Origin: Oscarella lobularis
Lineage: Eukaryota > Porifera > Homoscleromorpha > Homosclerophorida > Oscarellidae
Length of the DNA: 64,000 bases
Reading direction: 5' to 3'
Assembly (NCBI RefSeq): GCF_947507565.1
Contig: NC_089192.1
Location: forward strand, 1,612,001 to 1,676,000
Each line of letters starts with the position of its first letter. Positions within the stretch are counted from its first letter, which is position 1. Both the position numbers and the translations under genes were made by a program. Positions 9,808-20,658 of the stretch are shown one piece after another. Below the pieces are notes generated by a model that saw only the letters and a program-made list of their open reading frames with translations, was not told the origin of the DNA and did no database searches.

Positions 9808-12449
9808 TTAGAGCGCCCTTCGTTTCTTATATAAGGTGCCCGTTGCATTAGAGCGTCCATTGTTTCTTATATAGGGAGCGTGTTGCATAAGAGCGCCCTT
9901 CGTTTCTTATATAAGAAGCGGGTTTCATTAGAGCCCACCGTTTCTTATAGAAGAAGCGTGTTGCATTAGAGCGCCCTTTATTTCTTATATGAGGAGCGGG
10001 TTGCATTAGAGCGCCCATCGATTCCTATATAGGGAGCGCGTTTCATTAGAACGCCTTTCGTTTCTTATATAAGAAGCGGATTGAATTAAAGCGCCCTTCG
10101 TTTCTTATATAAGGAGCCCGTTGCATTAGAGCGCCCATCGTTTCTTACATAGGAAGCGTGTTGCATTAGAGCGCCCTTCATTTCTTATACAAGGAGCGGG
10201 TTGAATTAGAGCGCTCTTCGTTTCTTATACAGGGAGCGCGTGTCATTAGAGCGCCTTTCGTTTCTTATATAGGGAGCGTGTTGCATTAGAGCGCCTTTCG
10301 TTTCTTATAAAGGGTGCCGGTTGCATTAGAGCTCCCATTGTTTCTGATATAAGGAGCGTGTTGCGTTAGAGCGCCCTTCGTTTCTTATATAAAGAGCGTG
10401 TCATTAGAGCGTTTCTTATAAGGAGCGGGTTGCATTAGAGAGCCCTTCGTTTCTTATATAAGGAGCCCGTACCATTAGAGCGCCCATCGTTTCTTATATA
10501 AGAAGCGTGTTGCATTAGAGCGCCCTTCATTTCTTATACAAGGAGCGGGTTGCATTAGAGCGCCCATCGTTTCTTATATAAGGAGCGGGTTGCATTAGAG
10601 CGCCCATCGTTTCTTATATAGGGCCCTAGCGTGTTGCATTTGAGCGCCAATCGTTTCTTATATTGCATTAGAGCGCCCTTCGTTTATTATATAAGGAGCG
10701 TTTTGCATTAGAGCGCCCATCCTTTTTATATAGGGTGCGGGTTGCATTAGAGCTCCCATCGCTTCTGATATAAGGAGCGTGTTGCGTTAGAGCGCCCTTC
10801 GTTGCTTATATAAGGAGCGTGTCATTAGAACGTTTTTCATAAGGAGCGGGTTTCATTATAGCGCCCATCGTTTCTTATATAGGGAGCGTGTTGCATTAGA
10901 GCGCCTTTCATTTCTTATATAAGGAGCGGGTTGCATTAGAGCGTGCATCGTCTCTTATATAGGGAGCGTGTTGCATTAGACCTTCGTTTATTATATAAGG
11001 AGCGTTTTGCATTAGAGCGCCCATCGTTTCTTATATAGGGAGCCAGTTGAATTAGAGCGCCCATCCTTTCTTAAATAGGGAGCGTGTTGCATTAGAGCGC
11101 CTAACATTTCTTATATAAAGAGCGGGTTGCATTAGAGCGCCCATCTTTTCTTATATACGGAGCATGTTGCATCAGAGCGCCCTTCGTTTCTTATAAAAGC
11201 AACCTGTTGCATTAGAGCGCAGTTCGTTTCTTATATAAGGAGCGGGTTGCATTAGAGCGCCATTCGTTTCTTATATAGGGAGCCAGTTGCATTAGAGCGC
11301 CCATCGTTTCCTAAATAGGGAGCGTGTTGCATTAGAGCGCCTAACATTTCTTATATAAAGAGCGGGTTACATTAGAGCGCCCTTTGTTTCTTATATAGGG
11401 AGCGTTTTGCATTAGAGCGCCAATCGTTTCTTAAATAAGGAGCGTGTTGCATTAGTGCGCCCTTCGTTCCTTATATAAGGAGCTTGTTGCATTGGAGCGC
11501 CCACCGTTTCTTATATAGGGTGCGGTTTGTATTAGATCGTTTCTTGTATAGGGAGCTTGTTGCATTAGAGCGGCTTTGGTTTCAAATAAAGGAACGGGCT
11601 GCATTAGAGCGCCCTTCGTTTCTTGTAAAAGGAGCGGATTGCATTAAAGCGCTCTTCGTTTCTTATATAGCTTGTCTCATTAGAGCGCCTTTCGTTTCTT
11701 ATATAGGGAGCGTGTTGCATTAGAATGCCTTTCGTTTCTTATATAAGGTGCGGGTTGCATTAGAGCACCCATCGTTTCTGATATAAGGAGCGTGTTGCGT
11801 TAGAGCGCCCTTCGTTCCTTATATAAGGAGCGTGTTGCATTGGAGCGCCCACCGTTTCTGATATAGGGTGCGGTTTGTATTAGAGCGCCCATCGTTTCTT
11901 GTACAGGGAGCGTGTTGCATTAGAGCGGCTTTCGTTTCTTATAAAGTAACAACGACAACAAACGATGGCCACTTAACACATACATTTGGGAACTAAAGGC
12001 AATTTTTCGTCAAAAATGACGTAAAGAACGCAAAAAAGTTGCTCATTAACCTTCGTCTGAACGGCGCTGATGAAAAGCTCGAGGCCGGATTTATGTTAAC
12101 CCTTTGACCGCCGATATCCACTCAGGGGGGGTTTTTCACGAGCGCGCGCTAACAGATTCAGGTTTTTTCGAAGAGCGTTTTTTCTTTGGATCTATTAACT
12201 TTGGCGTTTCTCTCGATTCGATTGTGGTCAGTGTCCTAATGCCTATCACTTCACTGTTTTTTGAGCTTCGAGCACCTTTCGTTTCGATTTTCGAGTCGCG
12301 GCACTTCTCGGCCGTGTTCCTTTTGATTGCTTGCTTTCCGCGAGCGCTTTATGTTTTCTTACTGTATGTAGATATCTTCTAAGCAGCGTTCTGAATGGAA
12401 CAAATTAATTGCAGAAGTATAAAGGCGTAAAATCTTCGATTTTTCTTAG

Positions 12450-13388
12450 ATGGCTCGTTGTCGCGTTGCTATGGAGAAACTTCCGCCGTATCGAAATGCT
12501 GTTCTATACAGAGTGTTGGATGACATCGATTATGTCATTCCAAGTTTTGAAGTTCTGCGCGTTCGTCTACATCGGTGTATTTTTGCGGTCATTCAAGACG
12601 ACGGGTCAGAGGGTGAATTGATAGAGGGATTCATATGCAACTATTCGCGGTCAGATCTGGCCCAGAGTGATAGTTCCGTTGGAGAGCTGTGATATATTGG
12701 TAAATTCTACAATATCTTCTTCGTTGTGCTACAAAATAGACTTTCTCTGCAGACAACGTCTGTTATGGACTACCAATATCAAGACCCACAGCCAAACTTC
12801 TGCGGCGACGACGTTCCCGTGATTTGGAAGTGAGAGTCTGAAAAAGAGAATTATTCAGATAGCGACGACGACGAACAGCCTGAGAACAACGAAGACCGTA
12901 TCGCGGCCATAACCCTAGACCCTTCTATCAACCGAACGGCCTCTGAAGAATCTGGAACGTCTATGCAACGAGAAGAAGAAGGCGACGCAGACGAAAACGA
13001 GGAGGAATTATCAACAGCATCGTTTAAATGCCTAGGAGCCGTCAAACAAGAGCCTCATCAAGCCGCTTTGGAACGGGCGCGCGAAATGATTTTATCGCGA
13101 AATTAGCCCGCTGTTAAATTAGTAGAAGAACCAGATAATCGGGTCGATCCAAATGCGGTATGTTTTCACGTTAGACTAGAGAACGGTTCGTGGGAAAGAA
13201 TTGGGTACGTCGCGAAGGAGTTGACGGAGTACGTTAAAAGAGCGATGCACGAAGGAGATATAAGAAATCTGTGCGTAAAATGGATTCGTTACAGATATTG
13301 GCCGGGTGGATGCGGATTTTATGCGGCAATCTCAATTACCCGCAGAGGAAGATGGGAGCATATAGTAATGCAAAAAAGTAGTTTATAG
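12450..13388 (+). CDS. HIRAN-like domain protein in the unclassified transposon
   Basis: The C-terminal part (13,110-13,388) reads VKLVEEPDNRVDPNAVCFHV, WERIGYVAKELTEYVKRAM and WIRYRYWPGGCGFYAAISI. The pattern of dispersed charged residues, DPNAV, then GYVAKEL resembles HIRAN domains, which in HLTF-type proteins bind DNA 3' ends. An acidic linker (NYSDSDDDEQPENNEDRIAA) precedes it, and an N-terminal exon (MARCRVAMEKLPPYRNAVLY) probably opens the gene. Continuous reading requires introns: one of about 60 bp around 12,695-12,754, a possible 29-bp intron at about 12,831-12,859, and one ending AAATTAG near 13,105; otherwise there are in-frame stops at the latter two places. The gene model is provisional. 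It converges with the long minus-strand gene, leaving about 110 bp between stop codons. Confidence 0.55.
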
Positions 13389-13501
13389 GATGGCAATTTA
13401 GATATGGTGGTGTAATACAGTTAGTTAGTTAGTTATACAGTTTGTTCGTTAGATTATTGCTATCTCTAGTATGCATTATACATACTGTATCTCATAATGC
13501 C

Positions 13502-16500
13502 TCACAGAACGTCAGGCAGCGGAGGGAGCTGAACAGGACCTGCGTGAAACTGCTGGCGAAGAGAGGCTTTGCCACGGGTAATCATTGCCGATCTTCCAAT
13601 CATTTTACGCCCAACATGCTCTCTTCTAGCAAATGACATCTTCTGAAGCCTCGATGGCCCTTCGGAAGGCTCGTCGAAGTCAGGTTCGTCGATTCCAAAC
13701 CTTTTCTTGTTAGAAGTATAGTAATAGAAGGGAAGGCTCTCATCAAGCCTTTTTCCTAACTCGTGGCATGCGACTTTCCACCTATTCTGAAAATTCTTCA
13801 GCGTGCAGTCCTTTCCCAAATGCTCATGCATGATACTAAAGAAACATTCCACATCGTCAGTGGAGGATGCTCGAGGATTTTCCGGGCCGCATTGGGCGCA
13901 CAGTGTGCGACGAATCTCCATGCTCTCTATATTGCAAGTGACAGCAATCAGACTTACACGACTGAATCCTAGCACATTCGTCCACGGCCTAATAAAAGAA
14001 AAAAGACAGTTTTTCAAGAATTCATCAACACATTCAATGATGTACCGTACCTTGTGACTTCTAGCGTGGAAAAGTCGTAATTGGTCGTAAACCACGGCAT
14101 CAACTCATTCAAGATCATGTTCAGGAAACGGTAGTTCATCCGACAACTCTCTAGTTGCGTCAAGCCGCGTTCGTCTGCGCTACGGTGCCAGTCCGAAATC
14201 GTTACGATGTAATCTGCCTCTCTGCTGTACTCGTTCTCTCGAAGGAAGTCAGCCACCGATTGTGACAGCAGCCTCTCGGCGTCGCCTACATCTTGCTTTC
14301 GAATTCCTGCAAGGGCCGTATATGTAAGGAATGTATTACATGATTTCATCGCTTTGTTCAGGCACTCCATTCGTAAGTCCGATGGGCCTCCTTCACGGGT
14401 ATGATTGGCTATTCTCTACATAAATATGCGTTTAAAATTTATCTATACTGCCTATGTAAATAACCTTTAGAACGTGATTGTGGTCTTCACGAGCCAGAAA
14501 AGGTTCGCCCGTTATAACGTCGATCTCCGGAACGTAGAGACGATGTCTGAATTCAACTCCTTCGTTGTGGTATTTTGTGATCGTGGCGGTAAATTCGAGT
14601 TGTGCCAAAAGCGATCGAAGGCAGTCTTTCTCGCTTTCATTGGCAGCATTTGCGAGGATGTCTGCAACAAAGTAATCATAGCGCCAAATATGCTACATAA
14701 CCTGGAATTAATTTACCGCCACTCCAACTGTGCACAGAATAGCCTTCAGGAATCATTTTCATACGAATCTCCCGTACCGCTGTTAGCCAAAGTCGTCCTT
14801 TGTTTAGTTCGCGTCGAATGTAGCGCAGAATTTCCTGTGTGACGTTGTCATTTTTCGTCACGGCTACCGGATTCTCGTCATTTCCTATAAACAAGCCAGA
14901 TATGGCCTGCACCATTTCAATACCATTGAGAAACGTACGTGATGGCATTAACATGTTCTGCATTGTAGTCAAACTCCAACTGCTGACTTTCTTGCGAACA
15001 TCTGACCGAATTTGAAAGATATGGACAGGCCGTGATTCACCCCTCGTGAACGGAGAGAATTAAATTCTCCGTCCGTAACGAAGCCTATTGGAAATAAAAG
15101 TCTACTTTTTTATACATTTCCGATGTGCATTACCTCTAACTTTCATATTTCGTTCCACCATAGCACGCTTAATTCCGTTGGTTAGATCTCTAACTGTAGC
15201 ATCGGTCATTCCTCTACAAGAAACTAGTTGGACCGGCGTAGCATAAGGCTTCTTGCTTCGTTCCTCTGGACTTATCATAAACACCATTGCGTGCGTCGCT
15301 GGAACTCTGACGAGACGTGTTATTCCTTCCAGAAGTGCCGGACCCTCCTCACGAATCTACGCAGTATTAACTCTGCTGCATGGTACATTTTAACAAAATT
15401 TTCACGGTCACCGTTGCGATAGTAGAAAATATATCACGGAAGTCTTCTTCGTCGGATGCTTGTATTATCAACAGACTACTTTTGATTTTCTCGTTGTCGT
15501 CGATTGCCGTTTTCAAATCATGAATTTCCCAGAGAAGAGGCAGACGTTTTTTGTCGCTGGAGCTCTTGCTTTTGCGCAGGGACTTCTGTTTGTCTTCAAG
15601 TTCTAAAAAAATGATGGTAATAATTAATGGCTAAATGAAAGGAACTATTCTTGACTCTTTTGAAGACGTTGTTTGTATGCGCTCAGTTTTGATAGAATGT
15701 AGCCAGCATCGCCAGTCAATGCTTCATGACTGTCCTCCTTTCCAAGATTTACCATCTTCTTTTTCAATGTCGTGTATATTTCCTTCTCCGCCTCCAAACT
15801 CCTGTCGTTCAAGTCAACATCACCCGACCATTCTCCCTTTACAGATTCCTGCACGCCAGCCAGTATGTCGCAGGCGTCGGCTTTGATCCAATAGTGGGAA
15901 TCTGGGAGCGATTTCTGCGCGTCATCAAGTGCTGCCGTCTTCAAAAATAAGTCGCTAATTATAGAGTAAGTTTATGTGACGCTGCATGCCCTACCTGTAC
16001 TGCAGACGACTTGTTATATTTGCCTTCAGAGAAGTTACGGTAAATTTTGCTGAGAGAAGGCGCGGCAACGTTTATCTTAGCCTGCAGAACAGTGGTTAAT
16101 CCATTCGAATAATGGCGTTGGTACGATCAAGTAGTCATGCATACTCGACACGGCGTCATCAGTAGGGGAGGTATAGATGACCACCCAGGACCTCGATGAA
16201 GATTGAACCACCTATTGCCGAAGCTATGGTACATGGTATCTGCCCAAGACAGGTAGTCTGGTGGACACTGAGGAATCTTAAATTTAGACAACATAATTAT
16301 CTCAAATTTGAAACTCTATGCAAGAACAAACCGTGTTGCGGTGCGAGGAATTGAAAAAGAGTATCTGATATTCTATCAGACCCGTTGGCATGCGATCTAA
16401 TGGCAATCTTGTTTCATTTCCTTGACTGGTCTCAACGCCAATGCAGCGTGCCAGTCCTGCAATCATGTTAGTTCGTCCTAAACACGGGCATGTACTTTGA

Positions 16501-17268
16501 CGAAAGTAATAAGTAATAGCATTTACCTGCGTTCTGAAGGTTTTTCATTCCGTTCAATGAGTCCTCGATGAAGCCACTACACTCTTGGTGGATTCCCTTA
16601 TCCTGGCACAGCAAAGAAAATGCCCTATTCATAAATTGTATCTGCCAATTGCAACCCTTTGCTAATGCTTTGCAGGAAAAGATACACTCACTAAACCTTT
16701 TCTCGTGACGACAAAGTGCCAAAGAGGAAATCGATGTCAGCAATGACACTGTCTGTTTGAACACCCGTCGAAATTTCTTGCCTCTCCGTTTGCGTTGCAC
16801 GTGAATGATTTTCGACAACCGCCGTCTCCAAAGAGAGGTAAGCGTCCATTGCGCTGTTATGGCGAAATCTATATTTTTTCATGATTCGAACTCGACACGA
16901 TGCAGCTGGTCGCATAATTATGGTATGACGATAGTATGACCCATTGATGTTCTTGCTATACCTGTACGAGGAAATCCCGTCTCCGCCGTCAATTTTGCAG
17001 CAGCGTCGATCCAAACCGCCAATCCGCCCGCGTCTCGCGGCCACCGCTCGTTTTCGCTCGAAATTATTTTAAGCAAGGCCATGTCCTCTTCTTCCGACCA
17101 GCGTGCTCTTAATGGCTCGAAAAGTGATTTTCGCGCTCGTGGACTCGCAGGTGGTGCCGCCGGTTCATGCTGATCGGCTCTAGCGGACTTCGACGTGGGG
17201 GTATGGCCCGTTGGAGACCACAGAGGCAACGATCTCTTCAAGGAATCGCCGGCTTTCGAGCTGTCCAT
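13502..17268 (-). CDS. Myb/SANT-led multi-exon protein, candidate transposase
   Basis: Roughly ten short exons on the minus strand. The first (about 17,268-16,965) has RWSEEEDMALLKIISSENER, then WIDAAAKLTAETGFPRT, spliced to AASCRVRIMKKY: a three-helix Myb/SANT DNA-binding domain. Later exons carry SHYWIKADACDILAGVQESV with GEWSGDVDLND (15,890-15,800), MVFMISPEERSKKPYATPVQ and MTDATVRDLTNGIKRAMVER (15,287-15,140), FVTDGEFNSLRSRGV (about 15,080-15,035), IRMKMIPEGYSVHSW (about 14,775-14,730), REDHNHVLK (about 14,490), ISDWHRSADERGL and MPWFTTNYDFSTLEVTR (14,200-14,052), and after a 62-bp intron (13,989-14,050) ENPRASSTDDVECFFSIMHE and ESLPFYYYTSNKKRFG. No frameshift or nonsense codon was found in the exons I read. 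Acidic clusters (TDGE, STDDVE) could be catalytic, but that is inference. It recurs in cnidarian and sponge genomes as unnamed proteins, to my knowledge. Confidence 0.75.
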
Positions 17269-17770
17269 TCTAATGACGATTTTATTCAATGAACGACAAA
17301 TTGGACTAAAATGTTCCATGCAGCTAAAGAAAAGTCAATCATTATAAAAAACATTTAGCCTACATGTTGAACGAAAATCCGTCCTTCGAGGGAAGAACAG
17401 ACGCGAGAGTGAAGGACGCGCGATCTCGAAATTTGCAAACAATTCAGACCGCGCAGCTAAAATTTCGATTGAATACCATGAAAGAAGACAACCTGTCCTT
17501 CGAATGCTTCGATAAAATGCCGTTTTATCGATTTTTCAAGACGTATCGAAGACCTTAGCGCGCGCTCGTGAAAAATCCCCCTGATATCCACTTGTGTGGA
17601 GAATAACGCGCGCTAAAAATACACTTATCCACAGCGTCGCAGTGGGTCGCAGAGCATTCGCGCAGTAGTAGGGTTATACGCGTAGTCCTTGCGTACATCT
17701 ACGCGCTAAGTGCGCAGCGTTTCTAGAGAGGTTGCTATGGTCTTCGTGGGATGACGTAACAGCATCCACG

Positions 17771-19787
17771 ATGGCGACCCGACGCTCTTGCCGAGCTCGA
17801 AAAGCAAGACAGGACCCTTTTTTTGTTTCGTTCGACGACTCTGATGACGAGGAAGATCATACAGATGCGATTGTTCAGGAGTATGGTAGGTTTTAGTTCA
17901 CAAATTTCGAATAACGATCGAAAACGGAAACTGTAGCCAACCAACCCGTCGACAGCTCTTCCGGGTCCGAAAGCGACAACGAAGACTTCGAAGAGGATGT
18001 AATCGAAGAAAATCCGCCATCGCCGATGGAAATCGAAGACGAAATCGGGTCTGAAGAAGACGAAGAAGCTGATTCGCACACTTCCGGTGACGCCCCCTTT
18101 GTTTTTTTTCCGCGTTCCATTTTATACGTTTTTTGTACTGTAGACATCGATTATACGAAATTATTTACACCAGAGTGGTCTGATGCGTTTCTCCATTACC
18201 CTTTGATGGAGTTTGAGGACGAATCCGGGCCAAATGTCGCAATTCCCAATGATGCTAATGCTCTCACGTATTTCCAGCTTTACTGGTCCGACGACGTGAT
18301 TGACCTGCTTGTCAAAAACACGAATGCGTACGCTGAACACATCAGGGGACCTAATCCGAGTTCGTCTTGTCGCGAATGGTACCCAACAACTCGACCGGAA
18401 ATGAAAGCATTTTTGGGTGTTACGCTGCTAATGGGCTTGCTAAAGCTACCACGACTGGAAGATTACTGGCAAAAGTCGTTCCCGTACCTGAAAACTCAAA
18501 TCCCAGTAGTTTTTTCCAAAACGAGGTACGAGCAGCTCAAGAGATTTTTGCACGTTTCAGATATAGCTGCGGACCTTCAAGCAACAGCGTCAACTGCCCC
18601 GCGAGACAAGCTAATGAAGGTAATTACATTTCTCATATAAACGTACTTTATGTATTGTTACTCAGGTACGCCCCCTTATAAAGCATTGCCTTGAAAAATT
18701 CAAATCGTCATTCAAACTTGCGAAGAACATCACAGTAGACGAGGCAATGATACCTTATAAGGGGCGCTGGAGCATCAAGCAGTACATGAAAGACAAGCCA
18801 ACAAAATGGGGCATCAAAGTCTATGTACTTGCTGATGCTCTAACGGGCTATATCTGGAATTTTTTCATCTACGTTGGAAAGGCTGCAGCACAGGGCGTAG
18901 AACCTGTAGAGGGGCTTTGCAGCCGGGCAGTCCTTGACCTTGTGGACGACTGCCATTACAAGGGCCACGTATTGTTTGTGGACAATTACTACACAAGCCC
19001 TTATCTCTTCGAGAAGCTGTTTTACTACGATATCTACGCTACTGGGACAGCCAGGGTCAACCGCTCCGGTTATCCGAAGTCACTCAAAAAACAACTTCCA
19101 AAGAAACCAGCAAGAGGCTACTACAAGCATGTATCAAAAGGGCCTATGACGGCTGGGGTCTGGTATGACCGTCGCTACGTCCATTTCCTCTCCACAGCTT
19201 CACCTCCACTTTTGTCTCCGTCAAATACAATGGCGTCAGTTCAGCGGCGAGAAACACACGGTGCAGCGCGTGTGACAATCCCATGCCCCGCTTACCTTCC
19301 TGATTACATAAAGTACATGCGTGGTGTTGACCGGGGCGATCAGCTCTTGGCGCTCTATGGATCAGGAAGGAAGTCGAAGAAAGCATGGAAGAGAATCTTT
19401 TTTTATTTGCTGGAAAGCTCCATCTTGAATGCTTACATACTAGAAGGGTTCAAGAGCGATCGCCACGCTGTCAGAGGTCGTGAGAAACGCGATCTCAAAG
19501 AGTTTCGAAGTGAACTGGCATCTCTGCTAATTGACGGATTTTCATCGAAGGGATCAAGGAGCGAAGAAGCAACGTTTGATTTCTTGAGGCTCAACTGCAG
19601 CTTACCCCACCTGCCTGTTCCAGATAACAAAGGAAAAAAGAATGATTGCAAAGTTTGTCTTATTAGAAAAGTGGGGCGACATCGCACAATCGTTATCTGT
19701 TCGACGTGCAACGTCCATCTTTGCGTTGCGACAGAAGGACGCCGTTGCTTTTACGAATGGCACACTAAGAAGACCTACTTTAGGTAG
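17771..19787 (+). CDS. piggyBac transposase, apparently intact
   Basis: Exon 1 (17,771-17,885) is basic then acidic; exon 2 starts at 17,937. The catalytic domain follows: WSDAFLHYPLMEF, YPTTRPEMKAFLGVTLLMGL, KTRYEQLKRFLHVSD, then, after an intron at about 18,619-18,666, NITVDEAMIPYKGR (Asp 1), GHVLFVDNYYTSPYLFEKLF (Asp 2) and MRGVDRGDQLLALYG (Asp 3). The C-terminus has a cysteine-rich zinc-binding end (CKVCLIRKVGRHRTIVICST, then CNVHLC). All three catalytic Asp are present and no stop or frameshift was seen. A stretch at 18,087-18,143 looks like a 57-bp intron but is a multiple of three and open, so it may be retained. The enzyme cuts and pastes at TTAA. The nested element separates the gene from the left terminal repeat by more than 5 kb, which probably impairs this copy's own mobility. 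Confidence 0.93.
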
Positions 19788-20220
19788 AACAGATCCTAAA
19801 AAAAGACAATTTATTTTTCAATTTGTTGCCATGACAACAAAACTGCGTGATTCTGATTGTTCATTTAATGAAGATCAAAATAATATATGGTTGCTATGAT
19901 GAAAACCGAACTGTTCCTTAGCTATTTCAAATTGCGCGCCATCCGGTTCTGCGCAGATAGATATTGCTGACGGTGAAAGGGTTAACCCTTTACCTGCTTT
20001 CCCGGACGGAAAAGTCCGCCTTTCTTCGCTTTGAAAATATTACTAATTAGTAATAACTTGATCAAAATCACATAAAATGCATCCAACAATAGCATAACAT
20101 ATAGGGCAGGTAAGAAAAATTAGATACAGCTGGTTATCTTTTTAACACTGTCATCCCCATCGTCTTCCTCGTTGTCGTTGGCATAGTCGTCAGTGTCGTC
20201 GTCGCCGGAAAGAAATGCGT

Positions 20221-20610
20221 CTAGGATTGCTTGAGCGGAACGTTTGAGAAGTGATCCTTGTGAGAGACTTTGTTGTTCGGTTTTGCTCTTTTGGCAGAAG
20301 AAATAGGAAATATTGTTGGATGAAGAATTACGCCAGATTTTTCACCATTCACAAAATGACTTGAGCAGACTTTGTGACTTCTTTTAGGAACCCACGAATG
20401 TGGTCGTCGAATCGCATTTATCCATACCCGTCGATGTGATAAGACTTTAGGAAAGGCGTAGAACTTCAAATGCTTGTCCTCTCGCGAATTATTGTAGCAG
20501 TTCGGAACGCAGCAAGTATAGCCCCTCGCGTCTGCCTTTCGCGACCTGGAGCAGCAAAGAAAGACGATTCTGAAGCTCCTGGTATACATTTTGGTGACTC
20601 TCCAGTAGCT
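20221..20610 (-). CDS. THAP zinc-finger protein
   Basis: The domain is complete in one frame: YTCCVPNCYNNSREDKHLKF, YAFPKVLSHRRVWINAIRRP, then HKVCSSHFVNGEKS and LHPTIFP. It has all four C2-CH zinc ligands and the family's terminal proline-containing motif. A basic tail rich in Lys/Asn follows and the stop is at 20,221. A probable splice acceptor (CTGCTCCAG, about 20,553) lies just upstream of SRKADARGY, so an upstream exon holding the start is likely. THAP proteins bind specific DNA sequences and are often transposon-derived. It lies immediately right of the piggyBac TTAA, and the sequence starting CCCTTTACC at 19,986 could be the end of a separate TTAA element carrying it; I found no matching other end. 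Confidence 0.8.
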   Translation of the reverse strand, partial: SYWRVTKMYTRSFRIVFLCCSRSRKADARGYTCCVPNCYNNSREDKHLKFYAFPKVLSHRRVWINAIRRPHSWVPKRSHKVCSSHFVNGEKSGVILHPTIFPISSAKRAKPNNKVSHKDHFSNVPLKQS

Positions 20611-20658
20611 CCACGGCTCGTGTCCACCGAATCCATACCTTGGTGCGTGCGCGCGCAT

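Larger units (their letters stand above)
6396..11947. repeat. Long 40-bp minisatellite array, split by a transposon
   Basis: About 16 units before 7,058 and about 53 units after 9,808 of the 40-bp consensus TTATATAAGGAGCGTGTTGC + ATTAGAGCGCCCTTCGTTTC. Units differ by substitutions and some are shortened (for example lacking GCGCCC). Every unit contains TATATAAG, which resembles a TATA box. There are no unique spacers, so this is not CRISPR-like. The PIF/Harbinger element at 7,059-9,807 interrupts one unit. Confidence 0.95.
12123..17583. mobile_element. Unclassified DNA transposon, 9-bp target duplication
   Basis: A 5,461-bp element inserted near the left end of piggyBac. Its ends are inverted: CAGGGGG, a short variable run, then TTTTTCACGAGCGCGCGCTA (about 28-29 bp). 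It is flanked by the direct repeat ATATCCACT at 12,114-12,122 and 17,584-17,592. Inside lie a long multi-exon minus-strand gene led by a Myb/SANT domain (13,502-17,268) and a plus-strand HIRAN-like gene (about 12,450-13,388), facing each other. I recognise the long protein as part of a widespread uncharacterised invertebrate family, but none of its motifs are those of hAT, MULE, P, Harbinger, Tc1, Kolobok or piggyBac transposases. The duplication length would fit MULE or hAT-like cutters. Confidence 0.85.
12100..19981. mobile_element. piggyBac element with a nested transposon
   Basis: Flanked by TTAA (12,096-12,099 and 19,982-19,985). Ends are CCCTTTGACCGCC on the left and, inverted, CCCTTTCACCGTC on the right. 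Without the nested 5.46-kb insertion and one 9-bp duplication the element would be about 2.4 kb, the usual piggyBac size. It encodes a transposase at 17,771-19,787. Confidence 0.9.

Noticed and set aside
11484-11723. 79-residue frame inside the 40-bp array
   Set aside because: It is a translation of tandem repeats (repeating LVALERLW-like blocks).
6396-11947. Regular repeats suggestive of a CRISPR array
   Set aside because: Units are contiguous 40-bp tandem copies with no unique spacers, and the genome is eukaryotic.
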